NCBI RefSeq assembly: GCF_040675855.1
Contig: NZ_JBEGIK010000001.1
Coordinates: 1,240,001-1,304,000, forward strand
Origin: Microbacterium sp. LWH3-1.2
Lineage (GTDB): Bacteria; Actinomycetota; Actinomycetes; Actinomycetales; Microbacteriaceae
Length of the DNA: 64,000 nt
Direction of reading: 5' to 3'
This document shows, piece after piece, positions 34,490-42,334 of the stretch; the first letter of the stretch is position 1; each line of letters starts with the position of its first letter. The notes beneath the pieces were generated by a model. It searched no databases. It worked only from the letters and a program-made list of their open reading frames with translations, and was not told the DNA's origin. Both the position numbers and the translations under genes were made by a program.

Positions 34490-35104
34490 TCAGGTCTCGG
34501 TCGGCGGCTTCGGCCGCGGCCGACGCACGATGAGGTAGATCACGGCCGCCGCGACGAGCAGCACCACCAGCACGACCCACGGCACCCAGGTGATCGGCGC
34601 GGCGGCGTTGTCGCCCGCCTCGGCGGTGGGCGAGGGAGTCGGCGTCGCCGTCGGCGTGGGCGTGGGCGTCGGGGTCGAGGTAGGTGTGGGGGGCGTGGTG
34701 GCCGTCGGCTCGGGCGTGGGGGTCGCGGTCGGCTCGGGCGGCGCCGTGCGCACCGGGACGGGCGTCGTGGGCTCGGGCGTCGGCTCCGGCGTCGCGGTGG
34801 GCTCGGCGGTGGGCTCGGGAGTCGGCTCGGGCGTCGGCCCGGGGGAGCGGGTCGGAAGGACGGGCGTCCGCGTCGGTTCCGGCGTCGGTTCGGCCGTCGG
34901 CTCCGGGGAGGCCGTCCGCGTCGGCAGGCTCGTGGGCAACCCGGTGGGCAACTGGGTCGGGAGCGCGGTGGGGATCGGGATCCCCCCGTTGCCGCATCCG
35001 GCGAGGAGCGTGAGCCCCGCCGCGATGGCGAGTCCAGCGAGCATCCGGGCCGCGAGCGATCGCCGCGGTGCCCGGGATTCACGTGTCGCGCGAGGGTGCG
35101 GCAT
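34490..35104 (-). CDS. Pro/Thr-rich lipoprotein with C-terminal membrane anchor
   Basis: 204 residues. Signal peptide with lipobox: basic N-terminus, '[17 protein letters not shown]', so lipidation at the Cys near 39. Residues ~45-155 are almost only Pro, Thr, Glu, Ala and Ser in P-T-x-E-P-T steps, a cell-wall-spanning spacer. Then '[20 protein letters not shown]' forms a C-terminal transmembrane helix with a basic end ('[12 protein letters not shown]'). Having both a lipid anchor and a C-terminal membrane helix is odd. ATG 35104 has 'ggaggaacgg' upstream. Function unknown. Convergent with recQ, only three bases apart. Confidence 0.8.
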   Translation of the reverse strand: MPHPRATRESRAPRRSLAARMLAGLAIAAGLTLLAGCGNGGIPIPTALPTQLPTGLPTSLPTRTASPEPTAEPTPEPTRTPVLPTRSPGPTPEPTPEPTAEPTATPEPTPEPTTPVPVRTAPPEPTATPTPEPTATTPPTPTSTPTPTPTPTATPTPSPTAEAGDNAAAPITWVPWVVLVVLLVAAAVIYLIVRRPRPKPPTET

Positions 35105-35296
35105 CCGTTCCTCCATCGGTTCTTGCGGAATCGTACGGCCGCGCGCAGAGCCCGCCCCGGATTCGCCCCGAGACACACCGCGCAGGGCCGGGCGGGTGCG
35201 CCGGCACATGACACCGTGTGACGCCTCGTGTCGTCGTGTCGCGGCGTGTGTCGTCGCGACGTTCCGCGCGGTCCGGGGCCGGGCGAGCATGGCCGC

Positions 35297-36157
35297 ATGC
35301 CTTCCCCACTCATCTCGCCGACCGAGCTCGCCGACCTCATCCGCAGCGGCACCCCGCCGCGGATCCTCGACGTGCGCTGGCGGCTCGACCGGCCCGAGGG
35401 GCGGCCGGCGTACCTCGACGGGCACCTGCCCGGCGCCGTCTATGTCGACCTCGATCACGAACTGGCTCGCCGCGGCGATCCGCGCGAGGGGCGTCATCCC
35501 CTGCCGCCGCGCGAACAGCTCGAGGCCGCGGCGCGGCGGTGGGGCATTCGCAACGGCGACACGGTGGTCGCGTACGACGACGTGCACTCCGTCGCCGCCG
35601 CCCGTGCCTGGTGGGTGCTGACGAGGTCGGGGCTCGCCGACGTCCGCGTGCTCGACGGGGGCCTGCGCGGCTGGCTGGCAGAACGCCTCCCGCTGGACAC
35701 CGGCGACGTCCAGCCCAGGCGGTCCGGGGACGTCGTGCTCGACGAGATCACCGAGGGCGTCGCCGACATCGACGGCGTGGAGGAGTGGCCCGACCACGGC
35801 CTGCTGCTCGATGTGCGTGCCCCCGAACGGTACCGCGGCGACGCCGAACCGCTCGACCCCGTCGGCGGTCACATCCCCGGCGCCGTGAATCTTCCGACGA
35901 CCGTCCACCTCACGGCGGGCAGGTTCCGTTCCCCCGACGAGATCCGCGCCGAGTTCGCGGCAGCGGGCGTGGCCGACGGCGTCTCGGTGGCGGCGTACTG
36001 CGGCTCGGGCATTGCAGCGACCCACACGGCGCTGGCCGGGGCGCTCGCCGGCATCGACGTCGTGGTCTACCCCGGCTCGTGGAGCCAGTGGTCGCGCTCG
36101 CGCGGTCGTCTCGCCGCCGTCGGCCCTGCGCCGTCGCTGGACGTGGTGCCGGTATGA
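35297..36157 (+). CDS. Tandem rhodanese sulfurtransferase (thiosulfate / 3-mercaptopyruvate type)
   Basis: 286 residues with two rhodanese modules. Domain 1 (~5-135) begins '[11 protein letters not shown]' and has 'AYDDVHS' where an active Cys would be, so it is catalytically inactive. Domain 2 (~160-280) has the active loop C-G-S-G-I-A with Cys about 235, preceded by '[10 protein letters not shown]'. ATG 35297. Transfers sulfane sulfur from thiosulfate or mercaptopyruvate to an acceptor such as cyanide or thioredoxin. Its stop overlaps the start of the FMN reductase gene (ATGA). Confidence 0.9.
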   Translation: MPSPLISPTELADLIRSGTPPRILDVRWRLDRPEGRPAYLDGHLPGAVYVDLDHELARRGDPREGRHPLPPREQLEAAARRWGIRNGDTVVAYDDVHSVAAARAWWVLTRSGLADVRVLDGGLRGWLAERLPLDTGDVQPRRSGDVVLDEITEGVADIDGVEEWPDHGLLLDVRAPERYRGDAEPLDPVGGHIPGAVNLPTTVHLTAGRFRSPDEIRAEFAAAGVADGVSVAAYCGSGIAATHTALAGALAGIDVVVYPGSWSQWSRSRGRLAAVGPAPSLDVVPV

Positions 36158-36771
36158 CCGAGGTGCTGCGGGATGCCCCCGCGATCCAGACCATCGCCGA
36201 CCGTCCGCTGCGCGTCGTGGGCGTGTCGGGCTCGCTCCATGAGCCGAGCCGCACGACAGCGCTGGTGCGAAGGATCCTCGCCGGCGTCGCGCAGCGCATC
36301 CCCGCGGAGACGGAGCTCATCGAGATCGCGCGGCTCGGCGCCGGCTTCGCGGGCGCGCTCACCCGCGAGGAGGTCGCCCCCGAGGTCGAGACCGCCCTGC
36401 AGGCGATCGAGTCCGCCGACCTGCTCGTCGTCGCGAGCCCGGTGTACCGGGCGTCTTTCACGGGGCTGTTCAAACACCTGTTCGACTTCGTCGGGCAGTA
36501 CGACCTCGTGGGCACGCCGGTGCTGCTCGCAGCGACCGGCGGCGGCGAGCGGCATGCGCTCATCATCGAGCACCAGCTGCGACCCCTGTTCGGCTTCTTC
36601 CAGGCGCTGACCCTGCCGATCGGGGTCTACGCGTCGAACAGCGACTTCGGGGACTACGAGCTGACCTCGCCCGAGGTCGTGCGCCGCGTCGGGCAGGCCG
36701 TCGACCGATCCTTGCCGCTCGTCGAGCAGGCCGCACTCGTCCGCCGATCGGAGTACGTCGCGACCTGGTGA
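36154..36771 (+). CDS. NADPH-dependent FMN reductase (MsuE/SsuE-like)
   Basis: 205-residue flavodoxin-like flavin reductase: '[18 protein letters not shown]' (flavin phosphate loop, ~22-39), '[21 protein letters not shown]' and '[13 protein letters not shown]', all hallmarks of the SsuE/MsuE branch. ATG 36154 overlaps the rhodanese stop, so the two are co-translated. Supplies FMNH2 to a flavin monooxygenase for organosulfur desulfonation, but no such monooxygenase is adjacent. With the rhodanese and the downstream cysteine genes it makes a sulfur-metabolism neighbourhood. Confidence 0.85.
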   Translation: MTEVLRDAPAIQTIADRPLRVVGVSGSLHEPSRTTALVRRILAGVAQRIPAETELIEIARLGAGFAGALTREEVAPEVETALQAIESADLLVVASPVYRASFTGLFKHLFDFVGQYDLVGTPVLLAATGGGERHALIIEHQLRPLFGFFQALTLPIGVYASNSDFGDYELTSPEVVRRVGQAVDRSLPLVEQAALVRRSEYVATW

Positions 36772-36806
36772 GCCGCGGCGTCTCGACGCAGTGCCGCCAA
36801 TCCCCA

Positions 36807-36855
36807 TAGACTGACGTTCGTGTTGACCGGTCGGTGTTGTCGCCCCTGCTGTTGA
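36807..36855 (+). promoter_or_regulatory. Leaderless polycysteine leader peptide (probable cysteine attenuator)
   Basis: TAGACT at 36807-36812 is a -10-like hexamer; seven bases later GTG 36820 opens an 11-codon frame, VLTGRCCRPCC, stop at 36853-36855. Four of the last six residues are Cys (codons TGT TGT .. TGC TGT). A small stem GAAGC/GCTTC (36854-36867) overlaps the stop. It precedes cbs by 80 bases. Leaderless polycysteine uORFs act as cysteine-responsive attenuators in mycobacteria, so I infer that cbs-metB expression depends on Cys-tRNA charging. Confidence 0.75.
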
Positions 36856-36935
36856 AGCCCTCGCTTCACGCAGACCTCAGTAGACCCTGACAACCCCCCC
36901 CCGCGCACCCGCGCGGCAACACTCCAGGACACAAC

Positions 36936-37967
36936 GTGCGTTACGCCCAGAGCGTGGCCGACCTCGTCGGCGACACCCCTCTCGTCCAGCTGACCCGTGT
37001 CACCGACGGCATCGCCGCGACGGTGCTCGCGAAGGTCGAGTACTTCAATCCCGGCGGTTCCGCCAAGGACCGCATCGCCGGCCGCATCATCGATGCCGCC
37101 GAACGTGACGGTCTCTTGAAGCCCGGCGGCACGATCATCGAGCCGACGAGCGGCAACACCGGCGTGGGTCTCGCGCTCGTGGCCATCGAACGCGGCTACC
37201 GGATGATCTTCGTCGTACCCGACAAGTTCGCCGGCGCGAAGGTCGACGTTCTCAAGGCCTACGGCGCTGAGGTCGTCGTGACCGAGACCAGCGTGCCTCC
37301 CGAGGATCCGCGCTCGTACTACAGCGTGGCCGACCGGCTCGTCAGCGAGATCCCCGGGGCGTTCAAGCCGAACCAGTTCGCGAACCCGAACGGGCCGCTC
37401 AGTCACTACGAGAGCACCGGACCGGAGATCTGGCGCGACACCGACGGCCGCGTCACGCACTTCGTCGCCGGCATCGGCACCGGCGGCACGATCACCGGCA
37501 CGGGCCGCTACCTGCACGAGGTGTCGGGTGGCCGCGTGCGGGTGGTGGGAGCCGATCCCGAGGGGTCGATCTACTCGGGTGGACCCCTGCACGGCTACCT
37601 CGTCGAGGGCGTCGGCGAGGACTTCTGGCCCGAGAGCTACGACCCGTCGGTGCCCGACGAGATCCACCGGATCTCCGACGCAGAGACGTTCGCGATGACG
37701 CGGCGCCTCGCCCGCGAGGAGGGGCTCCTCGTCGGCGGATCGAGCGGGATGGCGGTCGTCGCGGCCCTGCGCACCGCGCGCGATCTCCCCGCCGATGCCG
37801 TCGTGGTCGTCCTGCTGCCCGACCACGGCCGCGGCTATCTCCACCGGTTCTACGACGACGGCTGGATGCGCGACCACGGCTTCGACGTCGCACCCGCCGA
37901 CCTCGTGCCCGGTGCGCAGGCCGGGCACGAGGCATCCGTCACCCCCACCGAAGGAGCACCCGAATGA
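36936..37967 (+). CDS. cbs: Cystathionine beta-synthase (no CBS domains)
   Basis: 343-residue PLP enzyme, fold type II. Schiff-base Lys 44 in 'NPGGSAKDRIA', substrate loop 'EPTSGNTGVGLA', PLP phosphate loop 'GIGTGGTITGTGRYL'. Condenses serine and homocysteine to cystathionine. The regulatory CBS-domain pair of longer homologues is absent and the protein ends soon after the catalytic core. GTG 36936 follows 'ccaggacacaac'. The leader peptide at 36820 lies upstream and the next gene overlaps by four bases. Cysteine synthase is the alternative, but pairing with a gamma-lyase/synthase favours transsulfuration. Confidence 0.88.
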   Translation: MRYAQSVADLVGDTPLVQLTRVTDGIAATVLAKVEYFNPGGSAKDRIAGRIIDAAERDGLLKPGGTIIEPTSGNTGVGLALVAIERGYRMIFVVPDKFAGAKVDVLKAYGAEVVVTETSVPPEDPRSYYSVADRLVSEIPGAFKPNQFANPNGPLSHYESTGPEIWRDTDGRVTHFVAGIGTGGTITGTGRYLHEVSGGRVRVVGADPEGSIYSGGPLHGYLVEGVGEDFWPESYDPSVPDEIHRISDAETFAMTRRLAREEGLLVGGSSGMAVVAALRTARDLPADAVVVVLLPDHGRGYLHRFYDDGWMRDHGFDVAPADLVPGAQAGHEASVTPTEGAPE

Positions 37968-39124
37968 CCGAATCCACGAACGACCGCGGCTTCGAGACGC
38001 GTGCGGTGCACGCCGGGCAGGCCTTCGACCCGACGACGGGCGCCGTGATCCCCCCGGTGCACTTCTCGACCACGTACGCGCAGGACGGCATCGGCGGGCT
38101 GCGCCAGGGGTATGAGTACGGCCGCAGCGGAAACCCGACGCGCACCGCGCTCGAGACGCAGCTGGCCGCCCTCGAGGGCGGCGCGCACGCGCTGTCGTTC
38201 GCGTCGGGTCTCGCCGCCGAGGACGCGCTGCTGCGCGCGGCGCTGAAGCCGGGCGACGAGGTGCTGCTCGGAAGCGACGTCTACGGCGGCACCTACCGGC
38301 TCATCGCCAGGGTGCTCGGCGGCTGGGGGGTCGGCGTGCGGGTCGTCGACATGAGCGACCTCGACACGGTGCGCGCGGCCCTCGAAGAGCGCCCGGCACG
38401 CATCGTGTGGGTCGAGACGCCGAGCAACCCGCTGCTGCGCATCACCGACATCGCCGGGCTCGCGCGCCTGGGCCACGAGGCCGGCGCGCTGGTGGTCGTC
38501 GACAACACGTTCGCGTCGCCCGCCCTGCAGCAGCCGCTCGCGCTCGGCGCCGATGTCGTCGTGCACTCGACGACCAAGTACCTCGGCGGGCACTCCGACG
38601 TCGTCGGAGGCGCCCTCGTGCTCAACGACGACACGCTGTACGGCGAGGTGAAGTTCCTGCAGTTCGCCGTCGGCGCCGTGTCGGGCCCGCTCGACGCGTG
38701 GCTGACGACGCGCGGCATCAAAACGCTGGCGCTGCGCATGCAGCGGCACAGCGAGAACGCGCAGGAGGTCGCGGAGTTCCTGTCGGGCCACGGCTCGGTC
38801 GCGCGCGTCTACTACCCCGGGCTCGCCTCGCACCCCGGGCACGAGCTCGCGGGGCGGCAGATGAGCCGGTTCGGCGGGATCGTGTCGGTGGCGCTGGCGG
38901 ATGCCGCGTCCGCACGTCGCTTCGCCGAGTCGACGCGCCTGTTCCAGCTGGCCGAGTCGCTCGGCGGCGTCGAGTCGCTCATGAACTACCCCGACGAGAT
39001 GACGCACGCCTCGGTGCGCGGCACCGAGCTCGCCGTCCCGCCGGAGGTCGTTCGCCTCTCCGTCGGCATCGAGTCGTCCGCCGACCTCCTGGCCGACCTC
39101 GACCAGGCGCTCTCCGGGCTCTGA
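37964..39124 (+). CDS. metB: Cystathionine gamma-synthase / gamma-lyase
   Basis: 386-residue Cys/Met-metabolism PLP enzyme. 'YEYGRSGNPTR' (PLP phosphate contact from the neighbouring subunit), 'FASGLAAEDAL', 'ETPSNPLL', Schiff-base Lys 205 in 'HSTTKYLGGHSD', and terminal 'VRLSVGIES'. ATG 37964 overlaps the cbs stop (ATGA). With Cbs this would convert homocysteine to cysteine by reverse transsulfuration if it acts as a lyase; as a synthase it feeds methionine. Sequence reading does not separate the two. The symbol follows the usual actinobacterial name. Confidence 0.9.
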   Translation: MTESTNDRGFETRAVHAGQAFDPTTGAVIPPVHFSTTYAQDGIGGLRQGYEYGRSGNPTRTALETQLAALEGGAHALSFASGLAAEDALLRAALKPGDEVLLGSDVYGGTYRLIARVLGGWGVGVRVVDMSDLDTVRAALEERPARIVWVETPSNPLLRITDIAGLARLGHEAGALVVVDNTFASPALQQPLALGADVVVHSTTKYLGGHSDVVGGALVLNDDTLYGEVKFLQFAVGAVSGPLDAWLTTRGIKTLALRMQRHSENAQEVAEFLSGHGSVARVYYPGLASHPGHELAGRQMSRFGGIVSVALADAASARRFAESTRLFQLAESLGGVESLMNYPDEMTHASVRGTELAVPPEVVRLSVGIESSADLLADLDQALSGL

Positions 39125-39164
39125 CACGACCGGACGCGGGCTCGGGGCATGACCCGCGAGGCCC

Positions 39165-39248
39165 GGCATCCGCACCGTCGACGCGGCGATCTTCGACGCC
39201 GTCGAGCTGGCCTACGACGTCGCCGGCCGCGCAACGCTCCGCGGCTGA
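39165..39248 (+). pseudogene. Short 3' relic of an unknown gene
   Basis: 27 codons reading 'GIRTVDAAIFDAVELAYDVA' and so on up to a stop at 39246-39248 look like a natural protein C-terminus but lack a start. Low confidence. Confidence 0.25.
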
Positions 39249-39286
39249 CATCGGACCGGCTGTGGGGCGGTGGCTACGCTGGGGCC

Positions 39287-40846
39287 GTGGACCCTGTCAC
39301 CGCAACGCTCGTCATCCTGGGGCTCGCGGTGGTCGCCTTCGTGAGCAACCACGTGCCGATCGGCGTCGTGGCGATCGGCGTCGCGCTGACCCTCTTCTTC
39401 ACCGGCGTGCTGACGTTGCCGCAGGCGCTCGCGGGGTTCGGCGATCCGACCGTCCTCTTCATCGCGGGCCTCTTCGTGGTGAGCGAGGCGCTCGACGCCA
39501 CCGGCGTCACCGCCTGGGCGGGGCAGAAGGTGATCGGCCGTGCCGGCACGAAGCGCTCGACGCTGCTGATCGTGATCGCGCTCCTCGTCGCGGGACTCAC
39601 GGCGCTCATCAGCATCAACGGCGCGGTCGCCGCGCTGCTGCCGCTCGTGGTGGTCGTCGCCGCCCGCGCGGGCATCGCCTCGTCGAGGCTCCTCATGCCG
39701 CTGGCGTTCGCCGCATCGGCCGGTTCGCTGCTGCTGCTCACCGGCACCCCGGTCAACATCATCGTCTCCGAGTTCGCCGCCTCCGCGGGCGGGCGCGAGT
39801 TCGGGTTCTTCGAGTTCGCGCTGGTCGGCATCCCCGTCCTGCTCGGCACCGTCGCGATCCTCCTCGTCGGCGGCGGTCTCGTGCCGGAGCGCACGGGCGC
39901 GCTGATGCCGCTCGACCTCGTGCGACACGCGCGTCTGCTGCGCCAGCAGTACTCTCTCACCCTCGACACCGGCATGCTGCTCGGCCCCGAGACGGGCGTC
40001 ACGGAAGTGGTCGTTGCCCCGCGGTCGCCGCTCATCGGCAAGCACGTGTGCGCCGGCATGACCACACCCGACGGCGACCTGGTGGTGCTCGCGGCGCGTC
40101 GCGGCGACGAGCAGCTCAAGGGCACCGAGTTCGTCGTGCAGGCCGGCGACGCCCTCCTGCTGCAGGGCGCGTGGGACGACCTGACGCGCAAGACGAACCA
40201 GCCCGGGGTGCTCGCCGTGGACGACCCCGCGCAGCTGCGTCGTTCAGTGCCGCTCGGCAAGGGTGCGAAGCGTGCGATCGGCATCCTGCTCGCGATGATC
40301 CTGCTGCTCGCGACCGGGCTGGTCCCCCCTGCGGTGGCCGCGCTGCTGGCCGCGTGCGCCCTCGTGCTCACCCGCACGGTGACGGTGACGCAGGCGTATC
40401 ACTCGATCTCGTGGACGACCATCGTGCTCATCGCCGGCATGATCCCTCTGTCGACGGCGTTCATCAGCACCGGCACGGCGGACCTCGTGGCGGACGGGAT
40501 GCTGTCGTTCCTCGGTGACGCGGGGCCGCATGTCGCCCTGCTCGCCCTGTGCGGGCTGACGGTCGTGCTCGGGCAGCTCATCAGCAACACCGCGACGGTG
40601 CTCATCGTCGCGCCCATCGCCATCGCGGTCGCGCGGTCGCTCGAGGTCTCGGTGCAACCGTTCATGATGGCGCTGGCGGTCGCGGGTGCGGCGGCGTTCC
40701 TGACGCCGATCGCGACGCCCGCGAACCTCATGGTGATGGAGCCGGCCGGGTACCGCTTCGGCGACTACTGGAAGCTCGGCCTGCCGCTCGTGCTGCTCTT
40801 CCTCGTGACGGCGGTCTGGTACGTCCCGCTCGTCTGGCCGTTCTGA
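39287..40846 (+). CDS. SLC13/DASS-family permease with central TrkA-C domain
   Basis: 519 residues. About ten to twelve transmembrane helices in two halves, each with a characteristic re-entrant loop: 'SINGAVAALLPLV' with 'LTGTPVNIIVSEF' in the first half, and 'ISNTATVLIVAP' with 'TPIATPANLMVMEPAGY' in the second. Residues ~215-290 form one soluble TrkA-C/RCK-C domain ('SPLIGKHVCAGMTTPDGDLVVLAARRG'). Such proteins carry sulfate, dicarboxylates or other anions. GTG 39287 lies six bases after TACGCT: leaderless. Proximity to sulfur genes makes sulfate a reasonable guess, no more. Confidence 0.85.
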   Translation: MDPVTATLVILGLAVVAFVSNHVPIGVVAIGVALTLFFTGVLTLPQALAGFGDPTVLFIAGLFVVSEALDATGVTAWAGQKVIGRAGTKRSTLLIVIALLVAGLTALISINGAVAALLPLVVVVAARAGIASSRLLMPLAFAASAGSLLLLTGTPVNIIVSEFAASAGGREFGFFEFALVGIPVLLGTVAILLVGGGLVPERTGALMPLDLVRHARLLRQQYSLTLDTGMLLGPETGVTEVVVAPRSPLIGKHVCAGMTTPDGDLVVLAARRGDEQLKGTEFVVQAGDALLLQGAWDDLTRKTNQPGVLAVDDPAQLRRSVPLGKGAKRAIGILLAMILLLATGLVPPAVAALLAACALVLTRTVTVTQAYHSISWTTIVLIAGMIPLSTAFISTGTADLVADGMLSFLGDAGPHVALLALCGLTVVLGQLISNTATVLIVAPIAIAVARSLEVSVQPFMMALAVAGAAAFLTPIATPANLMVMEPAGYRFGDYWKLGLPLVLLFLVTAVWYVPLVWPF

Positions 40847-40879
40847 CGCCGCCGGATGTGGATCCTTCGGGGCGGCTTC

Positions 40880-40901
40880 TACCGGACAACAGCGTCCGGT
40901 A
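40880..40901. promoter_or_regulatory. Perfect 8+8 palindromic operator
   Basis: TACCGGAC (40880-40887), AACAGC, GTCCGGTA (40894-40901), one base before the -10 TAGGCT (40903-40908) of the TetR gene. Probable autoregulatory site. Confidence 0.75.
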
Positions 40902-40914
40902 CTAGGCTACACCC

Positions 40915-41490
40915 GTGCCGAGCACCGCATCCCCCCGTGCGCTCCCTCGCCAGAACCGAGGCCCCGCCGCAGCAGCCGACAACCGGAAGGCGTTGATCGC
41001 CGCTGCCCGTGAGGTCTATGCCGAAGGCGGCCTGCAGGCCCCCTTCAGCGCCGTCGCCAAGCGCGCCGGCGTCGGGCAAGGAAGCCTGTACCGTCATTTC
41101 CCCGACCGAACCGCCCTCGCAGTCGCCGTCTTCGAAGACAATGTGCGCGACCTCGAGGAGTACACGGCGTCGCCCGATCGCACGATCGACGACCTGCTCG
41201 ACCGCGTGGTCGATCAGGCGGTCGTGTCGACGGCGTTCATCGAGCTCATCACCGCGGATCTCTCCGACCGCCGGGTCGCGTCGCTCGGCGCGCGATTCCA
41301 GGCGCTCGTGGAGCGTCTCGTCGCCCGTGACCGGGCCGCCGGGCGCATCGGATCGCATGTCGAGACCGAGGATGTGACCCTCGCGACGGGCATGCTGGCG
41401 ACCGAGCTGGCCCGTGCCGATCCGGCCCGGCGTCGGGCGGTCGCACGCCGGGCGCGAGCACTGTTCTCGGCGGCGTTCGCACCGCGCTGA
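40915..41490 (+). CDS. TetR/AcrR-family regulator
   Basis: 191 residues. Helix-turn-helix domain at ~22-70: 'NRKALIAAAREVYAEGG', 'APFSAVAKRAGVGQGSLYRHFPDRTAL'. The C-terminal effector domain has the SbtR/YxaF-like look but is not assigned further. GTG 40915 lies six bases after TAGGCT (leaderless) and the palindrome 40880-40901 overlaps its promoter. No obvious target gene is adjacent; the SLC13 permease upstream on the same strand could be one through a separate promoter. Confidence 0.88.
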   Translation: MPSTASPRALPRQNRGPAAAADNRKALIAAAREVYAEGGLQAPFSAVAKRAGVGQGSLYRHFPDRTALAVAVFEDNVRDLEEYTASPDRTIDDLLDRVVDQAVVSTAFIELITADLSDRRVASLGARFQALVERLVARDRAAGRIGSHVETEDVTLATGMLATELARADPARRRAVARRARALFSAAFAPR

Positions 41491-41532
41491 TCAAGCATTC
41501 GCGCCGCGCTGATCCGGCACTAGGCTCCTGCC

Positions 41533-41856
41533 ATGGGCCGGTTCATCTACGACACCAACGCCAACTCGGTCGACATCGACGACCGCACGCTGGCGCATCT
41601 TCGTATCGTCATGATGAACAAGCTGCGACGCTCCGAGCCGTTCATGTTCGACGTCGAGATCGGCGACGGCAGCGGCCGGCGGAGCTTCTGGATCCACCCC
41701 GCAGTGCCGATCCAGTTCCACTTCTTCGGCAGTCGTCAGCCGCGCATCAATCGCCGCTGGGTCGAAGAGCTCATGCTCTCCGCAAGCGGTCCCAGCGGGC
41801 TGTCGATCCTGCCTGAGCCCGAAGAGGACGACGCGCGGCCCGCGACCGAGGAGTGA
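41533..41856 (+). CDS. DUF7882-type small protein
   Basis: 107 residues. 'DRTLAHLRIVMMNKLRRSEPFMFDVEIGDGSGR', 'WIHPAVPIQFHFFGSRQPRINRRWVEELMLSAS' are the same blocks as in the convergent neighbour at 41860-42297. I recognise the family as one confined to Microbacteriaceae and relatives (DUF7882, ATP-dependent ligase-like in some annotations). ATG 41533 lies six bases after TAGGCT: leaderless. Function unknown. Confidence 0.75.
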   Translation: MGRFIYDTNANSVDIDDRTLAHLRIVMMNKLRRSEPFMFDVEIGDGSGRRSFWIHPAVPIQFHFFGSRQPRINRRWVEELMLSASGPSGLSILPEPEEDDARPATEE

Positions 41857-41859
41857 GCG

Positions 41860-42297
41860 CTACCGGGCGACGTCGTCCGGGGTCACCTCGGTGCCGCCCA
41901 CGGTGAGACGGTCGACGTCCAGGTGGTCGACATCGACATTACCGAGCGTCACGTCGGGGCTGTCGCCCTCGACGCCCTGCACGGGCACCGGGCCGGTGTC
42001 GAAGTGCTCGGCGACCAGCATGATGCCGCCGGTGGAGCTGGCCGAGTTCGCGAGCTCCTCGATCCACTGGCGGCTGAGCTCCGCGGGCTCGGGATCGTCG
42101 AAGACGAAGCGCAGCGGGATCGACGGGTGCAGCCAGATCGTGCTGCGGCCCCTGGGCTGGTCGTCAGGGTGCTTCCACGACAGCGTGAAGCTCTCATCGC
42201 GTCGCAGCTTCGTCGCGATGACGACCTTCAGGTGCGCGAGTGCGCGGTCCTCGATATGGATCGGCATGGCGCCGCCGCCGTAGTAGATCGTGCCCAC
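41860..42297 (-). CDS. DUF7882-type small protein, paralogue of its convergent neighbour
   Basis: 145 residues. Core blocks 'DRALAHLKVVIATKLRRDESF', 'IWLHPSIPLRFVF', 'RQWIEELANSASST' align with the protein at 41533-41856. It has an extra C-terminal ~45 residues rich in Asp/Val ('VTLGNVDVDHLDVDRLTVGG'). GTG 42297 lies six bases after TATGGT on the minus strand: leaderless. The two genes end three bases apart in opposite orientation. Function unknown. Confidence 0.75.
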   Translation of the reverse strand: MGTIYYGGGAMPIHIEDRALAHLKVVIATKLRRDESFTLSWKHPDDQPRGRSTIWLHPSIPLRFVFDDPEPAELSRQWIEELANSASSTGGIMLVAEHFDTGPVPVQGVEGDSPDVTLGNVDVDHLDVDRLTVGGTEVTPDDVAR

Positions 42298-42334
42298 GCG
42301 CCAACCATAACCCCGGCCGGGCCGAAGGGTGGGG

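Noticed and set aside
34600..34990. Repetitive GGC-rich tract as CRISPR or tandem array
   Set aside because: The repeats are irregular and encode the Pro-Thr spacer of the lipoprotein; no spacers of constant length.
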